This document shows positions 5,761 through 6,472 of a stretch of 6,472 nucleotides of DNA, piece after piece; the first letter of the stretch is position 1; each line of letters starts with the position of its first letter. The notes beneath the pieces were generated by a model. The model searched no databases and was not told where the DNA came from. It saw only the letters and a list, made by a program, of their open reading frames with translations. The position numbers and the translations under genes were made by a program. The stretch comes from ZC4RG19 sp035708905 (GTDB lineage: Bacteria > Actinomycetota > Acidimicrobiia > Acidimicrobiales > VFJN01), in the NCBI GenBank assembly GCA_035708905.1, contig DASTFE010000439.1:1-6472 (forward strand), given 5' to 3'.

Positions 5761-6462
5761 ATGAGCGGACGCCGCAGTCCTCTGTTGCGCACGGTCGCAG
5801 GCCTGGGGTCGATGGTGCTGGGGACGGTCGTCCTCATGGGAGCGCTGCCGGGCAGCGCGGGGGCCCAGGACGCCCCCCAGGTCCCCTCGAGCTCCATCGT
5901 CGAGGGCAACCCGACGTGCAGCGACCTCGGCGACTACGAATTCGAGTTCAAGATCGACGAGGAGGATCCCGAAGGCACCTACTCCGATCCCGACACCGGC
6001 ATCGAGGTCACCGTCACGATCGTCCACGACGATCCGATGACCATCGACTTCACGTCGAACATCGCGGTCTCCGCGGTCTTCGTGAAGGCCGGCCCGGGCG
6101 GCATCCTCTACACCTTCGATCCGCCCGTCACCGAGGGCAGTGGTCTCGCATCGCCCAAGGACTCCATCAGCCACATCTCGTTCTGCTGGAACGAGAAGGA
6201 CGACGAGACCACCACCACGACGGAGAAGCACGAGGACACCACCACCACGACGGAGAAGCACGAGGAGACCACGACCACCGTCGCGGACGAGGAGACGACG
6301 ACCACCACGGTGAAGGGCGACGAGGCCACGACCACCACGGTCAAGCCCACGGGTGAGCTGCCTCGCACGGGCAGCACGACCTTCCCGCTCGTGGCGGTCG
6401 GTGCGCTCCTGCTCGCTGTCGGCTTCGGGCTCCTGGTGACCACCCGCCTGCGCCGGTCGTAA
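5761..6462 (+). CDS. Secreted LPXTG-type (sortase-anchored) surface protein with Thr-rich repeat stalk
   Basis: A 233-aa wall-anchored surface protein of unknown function. Residues 1-35 form a signal peptide: basic MSGRR, a hydrophobic core at 12-29, and an AGA-QD signal peptidase I site after A35. The ectodomain spans about 36-145 and is acidic, with two cysteines, C53 (NPTCSDLG) and C142 (ISFCWN), that may form a disulfide. Its FTSNIAVSAVFVKAGPGG and SHISFCW segments resemble ones I recall in uncharacterised secreted bacterial proteins; this is memory, not a database match. Residues about 148-197 are a stalk of Thr runs separated by charged EKHE, VADEE, VKGDEA and VKPTGE segments. Sorting signal LPRTG is at 200-204, a helix at 208-228, and the tail is RLRRS, so all three parts of a sortase signal are present. 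No sortase gene is in the window. The Thr runs could be O-glycosylated (inference). The gene is divergent from the ABC transporter gene. Confidence 0.88.
   Translation: MSGRRSPLLRTVAGLGSMVLGTVVLMGALPGSAGAQDAPQVPSSSIVEGNPTCSDLGDYEFEFKIDEEDPEGTYSDPDTGIEVTVTIVHDDPMTIDFTSNIAVSAVFVKAGPGGILYTFDPPVTEGSGLASPKDSISHISFCWNEKDDETTTTTEKHEDTTTTTEKHEETTTTVADEETTTTTVKGDEATTTTVKPTGELPRTGSTTFPLVAVGALLLAVGFGLLVTTRLRRS
6208..6267 (+). repeat. Two tandem 30-bp units encoding the Thr-rich stalk
   Basis: Units at 6208-6237 and 6238-6267 are identical except for the final base (c/g), encoding TTTTTEKHED and TTTTTEKHEE in frame. Degenerate copies of the Thr-run-plus-charged pattern follow to about 6350. The near-perfect DNA identity, beyond what the protein needs, suggests recent duplication or slippage. 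Confidence 0.9.
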
Positions 6463-6472
6463 GCCCAGGCAG

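Noticed and set aside
5538..5909. Longer N-terminus for the ABC protein from an upstream ATG at 5909.
   Set aside because: It would extend into the signal-peptide region of the divergent gene and adds no domain; the GTG at 5537 has a perfect AGGAGG.
3078..6356. A 1092-codon open frame on the plus strand spanning the PfpI, ABC and LPXTG-type genes.
   Set aside because: It is Arg/Gly/His-rich low-complexity sequence with no recognisable domain. It runs antisense to a clear ABC transporter and out of frame with two clear plus-strand genes, so it is a stop-poor GC shadow.
5719..6443. Minus-strand frames opposite the LPXTG-type gene with runs of Val and Leu.
   Set aside because: The VVVVV and similar runs are the complement of the Thr-repeat DNA; the plus-strand reading gives signal peptide, LPRTG and tail.

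Overview
The window comes from a very GC-rich chromosome (about 70 % GC by eye). GTG starts next to strong Shine-Dalgarno sequences, a DUF4389 membrane protein with a proline-rich N-terminus, and an LPXTG-type wall-anchored protein with a Thr-rich stalk all point to a Gram-positive, high-GC Actinobacterium (Actinomycetota). A lineage such as Acidimicrobiia is possible, but that is a guess from style and not something the sequence proves.

Layout, left to right. (1) Positions 2-1558, plus strand: a DHA2-type (EmrB/QacA-like, 14-TMS) major facilitator transporter whose 5' end lies outside the window. (2) Positions 1511-3022, minus strand: a membrane protein with an anchored extracytoplasmic module followed by two tandem DUF4389 units. 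It converges on the transporter, and the two coding ends overlap by 48 bp in codon register. (3) Positions 3178-3780, plus strand: a small DJ-1/PfpI (isonitrile-hydratase-like) protein, divergent from the DUF4389 gene across a 155-bp spacer. (4) Positions 3822-5537, minus strand: an ABCG-type half-transporter (ATPase followed by ABC2-type membrane domain), convergent with the PfpI gene. (5) Positions 5761-6462, plus strand: a secreted sortase substrate with signal peptide, a small two-cysteine ectodomain, a Thr-rich repeat stalk, LPRTG, a membrane helix and a basic tail. It is divergent from the ABC gene across a 223-bp spacer that contains inverted repeats.

Strand alternates at every gene (+ - + - +), so nothing here forms a classic operon. 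Any co-regulation would have to run through the two divergent intergenic spacers (3023-3177 and 5538-5760). No RNA gene, CRISPR array, insertion sequence, phage or defence module was recognised. Many long open frames on the opposite strand or in other phases are GC-driven shadows and were discarded. I see no convincing new multi-gene system. The items most worth a second look are the wall-anchored protein with its near-perfect 30-bp stalk repeat and divergent ABC neighbour, the inverted repeat in the spacer between them, and the composite double-DUF4389 protein.
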